A DNA stretch of 64,000 bases from Stappia sediminis. GTDB taxonomy: Bacteria; Pseudomonadota; Alphaproteobacteria; Rhizobiales; Stappiaceae. Each line of letters begins with the position of its first letter. Within the stretch, counting starts at the first letter, position 1. The DNA is taken from contig NZ_WUMV01000007.1 in assembly GCF_009826895.1 (NCBI RefSeq), positions 248,001 through 312,000 of the forward strand, read 5' to 3'. Below the pieces are notes generated by a model. That model was not told where the DNA came from. It searched no databases and was given only the letters and a program-made list of their open reading frames with translations. The position numbers and the translations under genes are program-made. Of this stretch, positions 34,881-42,570 are shown in pieces.

Positions 34881-35954
34881 TCAGGCGGCGCGATAAGCCG
34901 CCATCACCTGTTCGAGGTGATAGTCGGTGTCGCCAAGCTGATGGTCGATCATCACGGCCCGCTTGGCGTAATGCGAAAGCGGATATTCCCAGGTCATGGC
35001 GATGCCGCCATGCATCTGGACCGCCTCTTCGGCGGTCAGTTTCACGGTGCGCCCGATCAGGTTCTTGGCCATGGAAACGCTACGCGACTGCTGATCCGTT
35101 CCCATGCGGCTTGCGGCGAGAATGGTGATCGAGCGTGCCTGCTCTATCTCGGTCTTCAAATCCACCATGCGGTGCTGAAGCGCCTGGAAACTGCCGATGG
35201 ACCGGCCGAACTGTTTGCGCGTCTTCAGATAGTCGAGTGTGGTTTCGAACATATGGTCCAGCACGCCCACCGCTTCGGCGCATAGCGCAAGCGCCCCGAA
35301 ATCAAGCGCATCCTGCAAGGCGGCATCGGCATCGCCGATCAAAAGCGTGGCGGGCGTATCGTCGAGCAGGACCTCGCCGGCGCCCCCACCGTCGATTAGT
35401 CCGTAACCGGCGACCTCGACATCCACAGCCTTGACCTCGAAAACACCAAGCCCCGCGCCGGCCTGTGCGGCAACCAGAATACGTTCCGCCGCCTGGGCCC
35501 CGTAGACGACGCTTTTACGCCCGCGCAGCAGCCAGGTCCCGCCCTCCTGCCGCGCCTCGGTGGCAAGGCCTTCAATTCCGTAGGGCGCATCGGCCTCGCC
35601 CACCGCCACTGCGTAGCGCATTTCTCCCGACAAGAGCCCGTCAATCGAAGCGTCCGCCGCAAGAAGCAGCCGCGCCGCCATCAAGGCTGGCAGCATCGGC
35701 TCGGGGCAGAGCGCGCGGCCAAGCGCTTCGAACACCGTGGTGACGTCGAACCCCGCACCGCCAAATCCGCCTTCCGCCTCGGGCGCGAGCGCGTGAAAGA
35801 TACCGAGTTCCGCCAGATCCGCCCATTTTTTGGGGCTGTGATAAGGCGGGTCGTATGCGGTTGCCGCTCGCGTCTCCCAGCCGTAATTTTCCGAAAGATA
35901 ACGGTTCAGCGTGTCGGCCAGAAGCCGCCGCTCCTCGCTCATCTCGAACTGCAT
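34881..35954 (-). CDS. Acyl-CoA dehydrogenase, short partner (possible heteromer subunit)
   Basis: A 357-residue acyl-CoA dehydrogenase-fold protein, shorter than the usual 380-400. It has an N-terminal MSEERRLLADTLNRYL, C-terminal RKQFGRSIGSFQALQH and AEEAVQMHGGIAMTWEYPLSHYAKR. The central flavin-loop region is loose and rich in Ala/Gly. It lies 1 base after a 395-residue acyl-CoA dehydrogenase; such short/long pairs form alpha2beta2 enzymes in steroid side-chain and related degradation. Last gene of the minus-strand operon led by the TAXI binder. A GC-rich dyad at 34884-34902 lies in its final codons. Confidence 0.88.
   Translation of the reverse strand: MQFEMSEERRLLADTLNRYLSENYGWETRAATAYDPPYHSPKKWADLAELGIFHALAPEAEGGFGGAGFDVTTVFEALGRALCPEPMLPALMAARLLLAADASIDGLLSGEMRYAVAVGEADAPYGIEGLATEARQEGGTWLLRGRKSVVYGAQAAERILVAAQAGAGLGVFEVKAVDVEVAGYGLIDGGGAGEVLLDDTPATLLIGDADAALQDALDFGALALCAEAVGVLDHMFETTLDYLKTRKQFGRSIGSFQALQHRMVDLKTEIEQARSITILAASRMGTDQQSRSVSMAKNLIGRTVKLTAEEAVQMHGGIAMTWEYPLSHYAKRAVMIDHQLGDTDYHLEQVMAAYRAA
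34884..34902. terminator. Possible convergent-gene hairpin without T-run
   Basis: GGCGGC and GCCGCC, six perfect pairs around GCGATAA, about 20 bases downstream of the thioesterase stop and inside the end of the convergent gene. It lacks a T-run, so termination here is only a suggestion. Confidence 0.25.
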
Positions 35955-35955
35955 C

Positions 35956-37143
35956 TCAAAGCTCCAGCATGGTCTTGCTCAGGATGTTGCGCTGGATCTC
36001 GTTCGATCCGCCGAAGATCGACAGCTTCCGATTGTTGAAGTAACGCGCCGCGTTGCGCGTATGGCCGGCGGGCGCGATGGCGAGATTGCCCTCCAGCGCT
36101 TCGGAGGGAAAAGGTGCCGCCGCCGGACCCAGCGCGCGACGGGCGAGGTCGTTCAGCGCCTGGCGGATCGTCGTACCCTTGATCTTCAGCATGGAGCTTT
36201 CCGGCCCGGGCCGCCCGTTCTTCTGCGCATCGGCCAGCATGCGCAAGTTGGTGATCTTCATCGCTTCGAGATCGATCTCGACTTCGCTGAGCCTTGCTGC
36301 GAACAGCGGGTTGTCGATCAGCCTTTTTCCATTGCGGCGCTGCTGCGTGGCCAGCGCCTTCAACTGCTCGAACGCCTGTACGGAAAAGCCTACGCCCGCG
36401 ATATTCGTGCGCTCATGGGTCAGGAGGAACTTGGCGATGGTCCAGCCCAGATTCTCCTCCCCGACGAGGTTTTCAACCGGAACGCGGACATCGGTGAAGA
36501 AGACCTCGTTCACCTCGTAACCGCCTTCGAGCAGACGGATCGGGCGCATTTCGATGCCGGGCGTGTCCAAATCGACGAGCAGGAAACTTATCCCTTCCTG
36601 CGGCTTGCCCTCCTTCGAGGTGCGGACAAGGCAGAAAATCCTGTTCGCGTGCTGGCCGAGCGTCGTCCAGGTCTTCTGGCCGTTTATCACATAGTGATCC
36701 CCATCGCGCACGGCGGAGGTCCTCAGGCTCGCGAGGTCGGACCCGGCGCCGGGCTCGGAATATCCCTGGCACCACCAGTCACTGCCGTCGAGAATGCGGG
36801 GCAGGTAATGCGCCTTCTGCGCTTTTGAGCCGAAGCGGATCAGCACCGGCCCCAGCATGTGCAGGCCGAAGGGCACGATGCGCGGCGCCCCTGCAAGGCA
36901 GCATTCCTCCTCGAAAATGTGCTTCTCGACGGGGCTCCATCCCGTCCCGCCGAATTCCGTCGGCCAGGTCGAGGCAAGCCAGCCGCGCCCGTTCAGGATC
37001 GCGTGCCAGCGCTCCATATCCTCTTTTGAAAGTGTGTGACCCGACAAAACCTTGTCCGAAAGTTCTCCGGGAAGTTCCGCCTTCAGAAAGGCGCGCACCT
37101 CATCGCGGAAGGTTGCTTCCTCGGGCGTGAAGTTCAGGTCCAT
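35956..37143 (-). CDS. Acyl-CoA dehydrogenase, full-length partner
   Basis: A 395-residue acyl-CoA dehydrogenase. Motifs: GWLASTWPTEFGGTGWSPVE, the flavin/substrate loop YSEPGAGSDLASLRTSA and YVINGQKTWTT, FTDVRVPVENLVGEENLGW, and the C-terminal FGGSNEIQRNILSKTMLEL. HERTNIAG (about residue 240) is typical of the FadE-like class acting on branched or bulky acyl-CoAs. It begins 4 bases after the FadJ-like gene and ends 1 base before the shorter dehydrogenase, so the pair is probably co-translated and co-assembled. Confidence 0.91.
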   Translation of the reverse strand: MDLNFTPEEATFRDEVRAFLKAELPGELSDKVLSGHTLSKEDMERWHAILNGRGWLASTWPTEFGGTGWSPVEKHIFEEECCLAGAPRIVPFGLHMLGPVLIRFGSKAQKAHYLPRILDGSDWWCQGYSEPGAGSDLASLRTSAVRDGDHYVINGQKTWTTLGQHANRIFCLVRTSKEGKPQEGISFLLVDLDTPGIEMRPIRLLEGGYEVNEVFFTDVRVPVENLVGEENLGWTIAKFLLTHERTNIAGVGFSVQAFEQLKALATQQRRNGKRLIDNPLFAARLSEVEIDLEAMKITNLRMLADAQKNGRPGPESSMLKIKGTTIRQALNDLARRALGPAAAPFPSEALEGNLAIAPAGHTRNAARYFNNRKLSIFGGSNEIQRNILSKTMLEL

Positions 37144-37147
37144 GCCA

Positions 37148-39244
37148 TCACCCCTCGTTCATATCCGCAAAGCGCGTGCCCTCACGCGCCATACGGGCGA
37201 GAAGAGGGGGCACCTGCCAGTAGTGGGCGTCCTCTTCCGCGTAGCGCTCGATGCGCGCGACCAGTTCCTTCGCGCCCAACGTATCGGCATAGTGCAGTGG
37301 GCCGCCCCGAAACCGAGGGAAGCCGTAGCCGAACAGGAAAACCGCGTCGATATCGATCGGCCTTTGCGCGATCCCGTCTTCCAGCACTCGTGCGGCTTCG
37401 GCGATCATCGCCGTCATGTATCGGTCGACGATCTCATCATCCTCGAAGTTGCGGGGCAATATCCCGGCCTTGGCACGTTCCTCATCGATAATCCGCGCGA
37501 CCTCCGGGTTCGGCTCCGGCTTGCCGCCTTGCGGATAGACGTAAAAGCCTTTCCCTGTCTTGCGCCCGAACCAGCCCTCCTCGCAAATCCGGTCCGCGAT
37601 CGGGATGTAGCGTTCCTCCGCAGGCCGCATTGCCGCGTGGCGCTTGCGTGTCGCCCAGCCGATGTCGAGCCCGGCAAGGTCCGACACGGCGAACGGCCCC
37701 ATGGCGAAGCCGAACCCGGTGAGAGCGGGGTCGATCTGCTGTGGCGTTGCGCCGTCCATCATCAGGTAATCCACGCTCTTTCGGTAATGAGCGAGAATCC
37801 GATTGCCGATGAAGCCGTCGCAGACGCCGGCGCGCACCGCGATCTTGCGCAGGCGTTTTGCCAGTGCAAAGCCGGTTGCGACCACCTCGGCCGCCGTTTT
37901 GTCGCCGACCACGACCTCGATCAGCTTCATCACATGGGCGGGCGAGAAGAAGTGCAGGCCCACCACATCCTGCGGTCTGGATGTGGCGGCGGCGATACGG
38001 TCGACATCGAGGTAGGACGTGTTGGTGGCCAGCACCGCCCCTTCCCTTGCGATGGCATCGAGGCGGGCGAACAGCTCCGTCTTGACCTCCAGATCCTCGA
38101 ACACCGCCTCGACGATCAGGTCGGCTTCGGCCAGAGCGCCGAGATCGGTGGTCGCCTTCAGGCGTTCGGCCAGGATCGCGGCACGTTTGGCTTCGTCCAG
38201 CTTTCCCCGTTTTACGGCCTGGGCGAGATTTCCCTCAACGCTTGCCCTGCCACGGGCGAGTGCTTCTTCGTCGCGCTCCACCAGCGTCACATTCAGGCCG
38301 GCAAGAAGCATCGCCGTGGCGATGCCGGATCCCATCGTGCCGCCGCCGATCACGCCGGCACCGGCAACGGGACGAGGCGTTGCTCCCGCTTCCGGAATTT
38401 TCGCCACCGCGCGCTCGGCGAAGAAGGCATGGATCAACCCGGCACGTTGCGGGCTTTCGATGCACTGGCGGAAAAGCGCGCGTTCCTGCGCAAGTCCCTC
38501 CGCCAAAGGGCCGGTACAACCGGCAACCGCCTCCACCGCCTTGTGCGGCGAAAACAAATGCGCCTGCTTCGCCTTCAGCCGCTCGGACACGTCGGCAATC
38601 GCCGCATCGTCGGGCGAAACCTGCAATTCCCCGGTCCGCCGGGTGCCCAGGTTGCCCTGCCGCACTTCCTCGGCCATCTCCAAGGCGACGTCGCGGGGCT
38701 CGCCTTCCGCGATACGGTCGATCAGCCCCATCTCCAGCGCTTCTTCCGCGCCGATGCGGCGGCCTTCGGTGATGATCTCAAGCGCCTTGGCGATTCCGAT
38801 CAGCCGGGGCGCCCGCTGCGTGCCGCCCGCTCCGGGCAGAACGCCAAGGGTCACTTCCGGCAGGCCGACCTGCGTGCCCGGTAGCGCGATGCGCGCATGC
38901 GCGGCCAGCGCCACCTCGAAGCCGCCGCCGAGCGCGGTTCCGTGAAGGATGGCTATCACCGGCTTCGCGCATGCTTCGATTGCATTGTTCACGTCCGGCA
39001 AGATCGGGTCTTTGGGCGGCTTGCCGAATTCGCGAATATCCGCGCCGGCGATGAAAGTCCTGCCCGCGCCGAAGATCGCGATCGCATCCACCGCTTCATC
39101 GGCTTCCGCTTGCCGCACGGCCTCCAACAGTGCCGTTCGCACGTCATGCGAGGAGGCATTGACCGGCGGGTTATCGATCGCGATCAGAGCGGTGCCATCC
39201 ACCATTTCGTAACGGACTGCGGGAGCACTCCGGATATTCATCAT
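37148..39244 (-). CDS. Bifunctional enoyl-CoA hydratase / 3-hydroxyacyl-CoA dehydrogenase (FadJ/FadB-like)
   Basis: A 698-residue multifunctional beta-oxidation enzyme. Residues about 10-190 are a crotonase domain (IFGAGRTFIAGADIREF, HGTALGGGFEVALA, GVLPGAGGTQRAPRL). The NAD-binding motif GAGVIGGGTMGSGIA is near residue 295, followed by FFSPAHVMKLIEVV and the C-terminal dehydrogenase domains (FIGNRILAHYRK, GFGFAMGPFAVSDLAGLDIG). It hydrates enoyl-CoA to the (S)-hydroxy form and oxidises it, complementing the (R)-specific MaoC-like enzyme. Its ATG overlaps the TRAP stop (ATGATGA), coupling uptake to degradation. Confidence 0.93.
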   Translation of the reverse strand: MMNIRSAPAVRYEMVDGTALIAIDNPPVNASSHDVRTALLEAVRQAEADEAVDAIAIFGAGRTFIAGADIREFGKPPKDPILPDVNNAIEACAKPVIAILHGTALGGGFEVALAAHARIALPGTQVGLPEVTLGVLPGAGGTQRAPRLIGIAKALEIITEGRRIGAEEALEMGLIDRIAEGEPRDVALEMAEEVRQGNLGTRRTGELQVSPDDAAIADVSERLKAKQAHLFSPHKAVEAVAGCTGPLAEGLAQERALFRQCIESPQRAGLIHAFFAERAVAKIPEAGATPRPVAGAGVIGGGTMGSGIATAMLLAGLNVTLVERDEEALARGRASVEGNLAQAVKRGKLDEAKRAAILAERLKATTDLGALAEADLIVEAVFEDLEVKTELFARLDAIAREGAVLATNTSYLDVDRIAAATSRPQDVVGLHFFSPAHVMKLIEVVVGDKTAAEVVATGFALAKRLRKIAVRAGVCDGFIGNRILAHYRKSVDYLMMDGATPQQIDPALTGFGFAMGPFAVSDLAGLDIGWATRKRHAAMRPAEERYIPIADRICEEGWFGRKTGKGFYVYPQGGKPEPNPEVARIIDEERAKAGILPRNFEDDEIVDRYMTAMIAEAARVLEDGIAQRPIDIDAVFLFGYGFPRFRGGPLHYADTLGAKELVARIERYAEEDAHYWQVPPLLARMAREGTRFADMNEG

Positions 39245-41235
39245 GCCGTCTCCGTCGTCGGATGTTCGTTGCGCCCGCGCCGCTCGTCGAGCGTTGCCAG
39301 CACCAGTGGAAGCGCGGCCAGCGCCAACCCGATCAGCGCACTTTTCCCGTAACCGAGCCCGAGCGCCTCTGTTGCAGGCAACGCGAAGAAAATGCCTCCG
39401 GCAAAAAGCAGCACACGCAGACCAAGCCCGGCGATACCGCCCCGGATCCGGCCGATCAGGCTGATGTAGCCCTGCAATGCCATGCTGACGAAAGCGACAC
39501 CGATGAGAGCCGAGACCAGCGCAACCGCGACCTCGCCGGCCGGCGCCTGCCCGATCAGCGCCGGGTTGAGCACGAAGAAGAAGGGAGCGAAATAGATCAC
39601 CCCGCCGAGCCGCATCGCCTCGAAGCCCGTCTTGATCGCGTTGTCGCCTGCCATGGTCGCCGCGGCGAAGGCGCCCAGCGCGACCGGAGGCGTGATGTAG
39701 CTGACCATGCCCCAGTAGAGGATGAAGAGATGGACGGCGAGCTGGTTGAGCCCGCCCTGCTCCAGCGCGGGCGCCAGCACCACTGCAAGGAAGATATAGC
39801 AGGCCGTCACCGTCATCCCCATGCCGAAGATGAACGCCGTCAGCGCACCCATCAATAGAAGGACGAAGGTGTTATCACCGGCAAGGAACACCAGCTCGTT
39901 GACCAGCGTACCGGCAAGCCCGGTCGCGGAGAAAGACCCGACGATCAGCCCGACGCCGAGCAGGATGGCCGTCAGTTCCGCCAGCCCCTCTCCAACCGAA
40001 TAGATCGTGTGGGCGGCCTGTTTCCAGGAAAGCCGGTGAGCAGGCAGCGCCTGATTGACCGCGATCAGCAGTGCTGTCGCGAAAAATGGGGCCGACGTCT
40101 CCCGGCGCATCGCCACCAGCATGAAGATCAGGACCGCGAAGACGCCGACATAGAGCCAGCCCTCCCGCACCGTCCTTTTGAGGCTGGGCAGCTCAGCCTT
40201 GGTCATCCCTCTCAGGCCGCGCCGCGCGGCATATCCGTCGACCTGTGCGAAGAGGCCGAAGTAGAACAGCAACGAGGGAATGATCGCGGCAATCGCGATC
40301 TCGACATAGGGACGCGACAGGAAGGACGCCATGACAAAGGCGGTCGCTCCCATGATCGGCGGCATCAGCACGCCGCCGGTGGAGGCGCAGGCCTCCGTTG
40401 CCGCCGCGGTTCGCGCCGAAAAACCGGTGCGCTTCATCGCCGGGATCGATACCGCGCCCGTCGTCAGCACGTTGGAGATCACGCTGCCGGACATGGAGCC
40501 CATGAAGCCGCTTGCGAAGATCGAAACTTTCGCCGCTCCCCCGCGATAGCGGCCGACCAGCGCGAGCGCGAGATCGTTGAAGAAACGTCCGCCCCCGGTG
40601 TGCTGCAGCACCGCGCCGAACAGGATAAAGCCGATGACCACGCCGCCGAATGCCTTCATGGGAATGCCGAAGGAGCTTTCGGCGGAATAGACGTGGTAGC
40701 TGACGGCTTCGCTGAATGTGCTCTGGAAGCCCGAAAACGGATCGGGCACATGGCCCGCGAAGGTCGGATAGAAGGCGAAGAAAAGCACGATGAAGAAAAG
40801 TACGAGGCCGCCTGCCCTGCGTGTCGCATCCAGCACAAGAGCGAAGAAGAGCATCGCTACATATTGCGCCGTGGTCGGGGCGGCGTACTCCCAGCCCTGG
40901 CTCAGGTTGAGCTGCGCCGTGAATGCAAGATAGCCGGATGTGGCAAGCGCGCCTGCGGCGAGCAGCCAGTCGAGTATCCCTGCCTTTTTTCCTTTTCCGC
41001 CGCTTGCGCGAAAGACCAGGAAGGCGATTGCCAGGAATATGCCGCCAAGCAGATACAGATACCGCCCCTGGATCAGCACGACCCCGCCGATCCGCAGATT
41101 GAAGAGCTGGTGTATCACCAGAAGGATGCCGGCGATCGTGCCGAGGATCACGGCAATGAAGGCCGCCCGGCCCGGGCCGGAACCATGCTCCGCCGCTTCG
41201 GGAACGGGCGGAGCGGAAGAAGGTGACTGTGCCAC
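39241..41235 (-). CDS. TRAP-TAXI transporter fused permease (4TM/12TM)
   Basis: A 664-residue inner-membrane protein in which small and large TRAP permeases are fused, as is usual for TAXI systems. It has about 16 hydrophobic segments. Typical features are SFGIPMKAFGGVVIGFILFGAVLQ, GFMGSMSGSVISNVLTTGAVSIPAMKR and STGGVLMPPIMGATAF. It works with the TAXI binder encoded upstream. Its placement at the head of a beta-oxidation operon indicates a carboxylic acid that is later CoA-activated. Confidence 0.93.
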   Translation of the reverse strand: MAQSPSSAPPVPEAAEHGSGPGRAAFIAVILGTIAGILLVIHQLFNLRIGGVVLIQGRYLYLLGGIFLAIAFLVFRASGGKGKKAGILDWLLAAGALATSGYLAFTAQLNLSQGWEYAAPTTAQYVAMLFFALVLDATRRAGGLVLFFIVLFFAFYPTFAGHVPDPFSGFQSTFSEAVSYHVYSAESSFGIPMKAFGGVVIGFILFGAVLQHTGGGRFFNDLALALVGRYRGGAAKVSIFASGFMGSMSGSVISNVLTTGAVSIPAMKRTGFSARTAAATEACASTGGVLMPPIMGATAFVMASFLSRPYVEIAIAAIIPSLLFYFGLFAQVDGYAARRGLRGMTKAELPSLKRTVREGWLYVGVFAVLIFMLVAMRRETSAPFFATALLIAVNQALPAHRLSWKQAAHTIYSVGEGLAELTAILLGVGLIVGSFSATGLAGTLVNELVFLAGDNTFVLLLMGALTAFIFGMGMTVTACYIFLAVVLAPALEQGGLNQLAVHLFILYWGMVSYITPPVALGAFAAATMAGDNAIKTGFEAMRLGGVIYFAPFFFVLNPALIGQAPAGEVAVALVSALIGVAFVSMALQGYISLIGRIRGGIAGLGLRVLLFAGGIFFALPATEALGLGYGKSALIGLALAALPLVLATLDERRGRNEHPTTETA

Positions 41236-41263
41236 GTGGGAGCCTATTCCTGCGGAAGGATCA

Positions 41264-41288
41264 GGCCCCGCGCCTGCCGCACGGGGCC
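41264..41288 (-). other. Intercistronic stem-loop between TAXI binder and permease genes
   Basis: Seven perfect pairs GGCCCCG/CGGGGCC, with a possible inner GCG/CGC extension, in the 69-base gap after the TAXI stop. No T-run follows. Same position as the stem-loops in the two other TRAP operons and urt. Confidence 0.6.
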
Positions 41289-41304
41289 CATAGCGGTGCC
41301 TTGA

Positions 41305-42453
41305 TCAGAAGACCAGCCGGAATCCGCCGGCCTCAAGCGCTGCCCGGCGCTTCGCCGCCCAGGCTTCTTCCCAGTTTTCCGGGTTTTCCGCCTTCAGTTC
41401 CTTCCATGCGGCGGCAAGCGCTTCCTGCCGGGCGATGAGATTGTCGTTATGCGCCTGCGCCTCGTCCGTCCAAACGCCCGCCTCCTTATAGAAGCGGATG
41501 GCGCCCTCGTGATACGGCGCGACCCAGGTCATGTCCTGCTTTTCGAGCGCCCAGCCGCCGATGCCCGGCGCCTTGCCGTTATAGACGTCGTAAAGTTCCA
41601 CCATCGCCTTGGTCATGTTGTAGGCGAGATCGGCATCCGTTTCGCTGGTGCCGATCAGCACCGGGTAGGCGTAGCCCGCACCCTGATAGCCGTCGGTATC
41701 GTCGATGGTTGCGCCGACGCGCGCCTTGTTGGGCGAGAAGAAGGGCGCGATCGCCTGCATGCGCGCCAGCCCCTCTTCATTCGCGGGGTCGATCGGCGGC
41801 CAGAAGAGACCGCGCGGGCTTGAGGCCGCCTCATAGGCCATGCCGGAGTTGGTGGAGGCGAATGCCGCATCCACCTGCCCCTCCATAAGCCCCTTCCAGG
41901 AGGCGCCGAACCCGCCGAAGTCGACGCGCTCCACATCGTCCCAGCTCAGGCCGCCATAGGCGAGATAGGCCTCGGTGTTCACGTTGAGCGCCGGCGCGCC
42001 CACGATATAGGCGACGCGCTTGCCCTTGAGGTCGGAGAATTCCTTGATGCCGAGGTCGCCCGCCACGCCGACGGCGAGATTGATCGCCCCGCCGTTGTTG
42101 GCCATCAGGACACGGACCGGCTGCGGCCCCCAGTTTTCCGCGCCGAAGTCGAAAACGCCTTCCTGCGCCATGAAGCTGCCGCCGACACCTGTCGCGGAAA
42201 ATTGAACGCGCCCCTGGCGCAGCGGCTCGGTCCGCGAGACATCGTTCTTGCCCGGCAGCACGCGCAGGTTCACGCCCAATGCATCCTGCAGCGCCGCGCC
42301 GATCGCGACGGACTGGTTGTAGCCTGCAGAACCGGTATCATAGGCTGTCCAGCTGAGTTGGCGCGGCAGTTCTGCTGTCGTTTCCTGCGCGAGCGCGTTT
42401 CCCGCGCAAAGCGCCAGGCCGGCAGCCGTCACTATTTGGAAGAACGGTCTCAT
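41305..42453 (-). CDS. TAXI family TRAP transporter solute-binding protein
   Basis: A 382-residue TAXI binder with a signal peptide (MRPFFQIVTAAGLALC... ending GNALA-Q). Features: TAYDTGSAGYNQSVAIG, LRVLPGKNDVSR, FSDLKGKRVAYIVGAPALNVNTEAYL and AFASTNSGMAYE. ATG 42453 follows GGGAGGA. TAXI binders are mostly uncharacterised; substrates include glutamate-like and other carboxylic acids. First gene of the five-gene minus-strand operon, divergent from the TPP-enzyme operon, with a 19-bp IclR-type box in between. Confidence 0.92.
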   Translation of the reverse strand: MRPFFQIVTAAGLALCAGNALAQETTAELPRQLSWTAYDTGSAGYNQSVAIGAALQDALGVNLRVLPGKNDVSRTEPLRQGRVQFSATGVGGSFMAQEGVFDFGAENWGPQPVRVLMANNGGAINLAVGVAGDLGIKEFSDLKGKRVAYIVGAPALNVNTEAYLAYGGLSWDDVERVDFGGFGASWKGLMEGQVDAAFASTNSGMAYEAASSPRGLFWPPIDPANEEGLARMQAIAPFFSPNKARVGATIDDTDGYQGAGYAYPVLIGTSETDADLAYNMTKAMVELYDVYNGKAPGIGGWALEKQDMTWVAPYHEGAIRFYKEAGVWTDEAQAHNDNLIARQEALAAAWKELKAENPENWEEAWAAKRRAALEAGGFRLVF

Positions 42454-42506
42454 GGTAATCCTCCCTGATGTCGCAATGCGCGGAGCCTGCGGCCCGCACC
42501 TCCCAT

Positions 42507-42536
42507 TTGCGGAATTGTGTTTCGCATAGCGATAAT
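42507..42536 (+). promoter_or_regulatory. Promoter of TPP-enzyme operon covered by an IclR-type box
   Basis: Plus-strand TTGCGG (42507-42512), 18-base spacer, GATAAT (42531-42536). The near-palindrome TGCGGAATTGTGTTTCGCA (42508-42526) covers the -35 and spacer; its arms TGCGGAA and TTTCGCA are inverted with one mismatch. The sequence TTGCGGAATT recurs at the maoC promoter region. Confidence 0.68.
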
Positions 42537-42570
42537 CTAAGACTACAATCAAAAGTCAAGGGAGGAGCTT

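Noticed and set aside
37052-38884. 610-codon plus-strand frame antisense to the FadJ-like gene
   Set aside because: No recognisable domain, and it covers a gene with complete crotonase and dehydrogenase motifs.
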